A DNA stretch of 64,000 bases from Psoroptes ovis (lineage: Eukaryota > Arthropoda > Arachnida > Sarcoptiformes > Psoroptidae), in assembly GCA_002943765.1 (NCBI GenBank), contig PQWQ01000033.1, positions 315,001 to 379,000 on the forward strand, read 5' to 3'. How positions within the stretch are numbered: the first letter of the stretch is position 1; every line of letters starts with the position of its first letter. Below are positions 61,450 through 64,000 of the stretch, piece by piece. A model generated the notes under the pieces. The model was given only the letters and a program-made list of their open reading frames with translations. It was not told the origin of the DNA and ran no database searches. The translations under genes and the position numbers were made by a program.

Positions 61450-62811
61450 TATATTCTGTGATTTTTTTTTCGGTCGATTAAACAAATTCATTGAATCGAT
61501 TGAATCGATTTGATTTGTTTTCATCAATTTGACAAATCATTGATTTTTTTTTCAAATTTTGAAAAGGTTAATAGCTTGTGAAAAAATATTTTTCAATTGT
61601 TGAATTGTTGTTCATTCACGAAAAACAGCTAAAACAAAGCCGAAAATCATTTGAAATCATTTAAAATCATTGATTCACAAATCTTCAATACAAAATAATG
61701 ATTATGATTCACAAAGTGAATTGATTTTTGATGATTTTAATGATTTTGTTTCCGTGAGTTTTATTATTTTTTACGATTATTATTTCGAGAAATTTTCCCG
61801 AAATTTTCATCGGAAGAAATCAAATCACAATTTGTGTTTGTGCGTGTGTTAATCCTTTGATCTCTCTGTGCATGTATTTTGTGATTTTCTATGTACGTTT
61901 GGTATGTTTATGGCCCAATGAAAACCTTTCCATTGACGTAATTTGCAGCCAAAAAGGGTTTACGATCGCTTGCGCAGCTGGAAATTGAGTAAATATGAAA
62001 ATTCAGCCTAATAAATAAGACAATAAACTTGTATTTGAATAATCAAACAAAGATTTCAATTTGAAAGTTTCCGAAGAAAATTTTCTCGAAAAGTTTTCTT
62101 TTCCTGGAAAATTTCCGATTCCATTCAATTCACTGTAATTCCTTGAAGACTATAAGTCTCATTGTCACTTGTACATTGAATAATGGTCGGATTTTGATCA
62201 TTAATTTCATCTGAGAGCGAGAAGAGTTTTCCGGAATCGATCATTTTTCAAAAAACTTTAGTCTCAGAATCCACCCAAAGACTTGATGATGACAAATTCT
62301 CGCAGTCATTAATCATCAGAATCGATCGTCTCGCTGGTCATATGTCGGAAATTTCATTCCCAAGAATCATTTGTTCTGCAGTAATTTGTCTTCTTTGGAC
62401 GATCATTTTCTTAGACTCTTTTTGTTTGCTTAAAGATCCAAAATGATTTGAACAAAGAACCAAAATGTCTTGGACAAGTACAAGTACAGAGATGTCTGGT
62501 CAAAGACATTTGTCAATTTTGTGTTCAGAATTTTGTCAGAAATTGTCTTTGATCAATGATCAATGTCTGTGTGTGTGTACATAAGTGAAAGATTCGAAAA
62601 CATATTTGCTCGAAGACGACAAAAGAATTTAAGACGAGATGAATGAACTCTTTGAATCCTTGTACAAGAAGAATTAATATGTAAAATTGTCGTCGTTTTT
62701 CCATTTTGGTAAACAACACGCATAGAAATAGAAAGCAAAGCGAAAAAATGATTGACATTTCCCATGAAATGAGAAATGAAATTAGAAATGAAATCAAAAT
62801 AAATAAAATTA

Positions 62812-62893
62812 TTAAGCTGTCCGAAAAGTTCATTACGCATAATTCTCATAGAGTTGTTCTTGAAAATCGGCCAAAACTTTTCGGACAACTTAA
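62812..62893. mobile_element. Mariner-type MITE, subfamily A
   Basis: TTAAGCTGTCC ... GGACAACTTAA. The two ends share a matching G-to-A change, keeping the termini complementary. Confidence 0.82.
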
Positions 62894-64000
62894 TACTAAA
62901 ATACATTGAATTTTTGAAAATGACAAAATAATGAAAAGTCAAACAATAAATATATATTTTTGGAAAATTTCCTGCTTTTAATTCTTGGTGTTTTGTATTT
63001 GTTCATCATCATTATTAGTTCGCTTGTTTGTTTGTTTATTCTTATAATTCTTATTCTTATGGCATATAATTGCCATAAACATTTAATGATATTTTTCCAT
63101 TATTAAAAATGTTTAAAAACAAATATCACCACCAAAATATTCTGTGAAATATTCCGCAGAATTTCCTTACGCCTTTTGTCGCATTGAATCTCATCGATTC
63201 CAGCCCTAGAATTTCGTAGATTCCAGCCAATACAGTGGCTTATAGAACTTTATTCATGGTGAATATTCATTACTGTGATATAGACAGATGTATATAAATT
63301 ATTGATATCATTAAATTATTATCATTATTTTCTTCAGTAAATTTATTCATTGATAAATAATGATAATAATTTAGTATTTTCATTGTATAAAATAATTTTG
63401 TAATAATTCATTGTGTAATTGTTGCCTGTTGTATATTCATTCATTCATTAATGCAATTATTCTTGATTCTGTCTGGCCATTTTCTGGCCATTATCCCCTC
63501 TTAAAAAAATCTTCCCGAAAACTTTTTCCATTCTCAAAATTCTGGTGTAATTTATTTCAATTTATTTTTGTCAATTTACGCTACACTCTTGTCCATTTGA
63601 AGGTTCCTTTAATTTTTGAAACAAAGTAAATTTTTAAAAGCTCTAAGAAACAATCAATCGGGTGTGTCTCGATATTTTTGGCTTGTCATCACACACATAA
63701 TGATAATGATCATATAATGACAATCGGGTAATTGACGACATCGATGAAATGTCTGTACCCGACCCTGTCCTCTGTACTAAGGTCGTATTTTTGCGAAATT
63801 TTATGGCCAAAATCACGAAGAAAATCACGAAATTACTTTGGTCAAAAAATGTTCACCAAAAGCTTTGGTAAAGGCGAAATGATTTTCTATGAATCATCCA
63901 TTAAATTCAATGTGATTCAGTCTCTGTCTTAGTCTTCGTTCAATTCAATTGCATTGAAAAATCGAAATTCAAAATTAGATTCATTTACTTGAGATTGATA

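Larger units (their letters stand above)
34786..64000. other. About 29 kb without supported exons; candidate giant first intron
   Basis: No frame here shows a domain, and no acceptor/donor pair with convincing coding in between was found. If the 34.7-kb exon is real, this is its first coding intron, extending past the window. Contents: ten MITEs, the 156-bp element at 38524, a TGACGT repeat copy at 40263, numerous dyads, AGG-TTT arrays (51559, 52225), E-box clusters (53493-53911), and long A/T runs (54188-54207, 56452-56470, 56567-56590). An 82-codon frame at 35396-35644 (ending KLSYDEFQLLKRLRA) has protein-like composition but no homology I know. Confidence 0.5.

Noticed and set aside
1..64000. 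tRNA, rRNA, CRISPR array or transposase gene
   Set aside because: No GGTTCGA-type tRNA B box in a foldable context, no rRNA-like block, no regular repeat-spacer array, and no frame with transposase signatures were found by eye.

Overview
The window looks like nuclear DNA from a small, AT-rich arthropod genome. An astigmatid mite (house-dust-mite type) is my best guess. The reasons are conserved animal genes split by very short GT-AG introns (about 55-83 bp), strong AT bias, abundant CA/TCA-type simple repeats, and many tiny mariner-like elements. The organism call is an inference, because there is no rRNA or mitochondrial marker here.

Layout. (1) 0.6-2.4 kb, minus strand: a long low-complexity protein (Q/N/S/T/D-rich) with one short coiled-coil segment. 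(2) 2.4-9.4 kb: no convincing gene; simple repeats, a pyrimidine-rich tract, a three-copy 35-bp-phased motif and two short inverted-repeat elements. (3) 9.4-19.2 kb, gene-dense core: PTRH2 (minus) divergent from the Hsp90 co-chaperone p23 (plus); two tandem paralogous genes for small secreted cysteine-containing proteins (minus); an aldo-keto reductase; and acylglycerol kinase AGK directly behind it (plus). (4) 19.2-34.5 kb: gene-poor, with a dense set of short inverted-repeat elements and other interspersed motifs. (5) 34.5-34.8 kb, plus: two small spliced exons, the second holding an ATG and 17 codons before a donor. The N-terminus weakly resembles Jupiter/JPT1 proteins. (6) 34.8-64 kb: no exon I can support; probably a very long first intron of that gene, or intergenic DNA.

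Functionally, PTRH2 and AGK are both mitochondrial-membrane proteins and p23 is cytosolic. Nothing suggests the neighbours act as one pathway; this is ordinary eukaryotic gene order.

The unusual content is in the non-coding DNA. There are 22 copies of an approximately 80-bp element that is almost nothing but two mariner-type terminal inverted repeats, in two related subfamilies and comparable in build to human MADE1. There is also a large set of 15-25-bp dyads (AAAGG-TATA-CCTTT type) whose two arms change together, a recurring TGCGC-AGCT word, a GGCGCC/CGAGTGCAAAG inverted-repeat family including a 156-bp element with 19-bp ends, and a three-copy TGACGT-rich repeat. No tRNA, rRNA, CRISPR array, transposase gene or viral gene was found.
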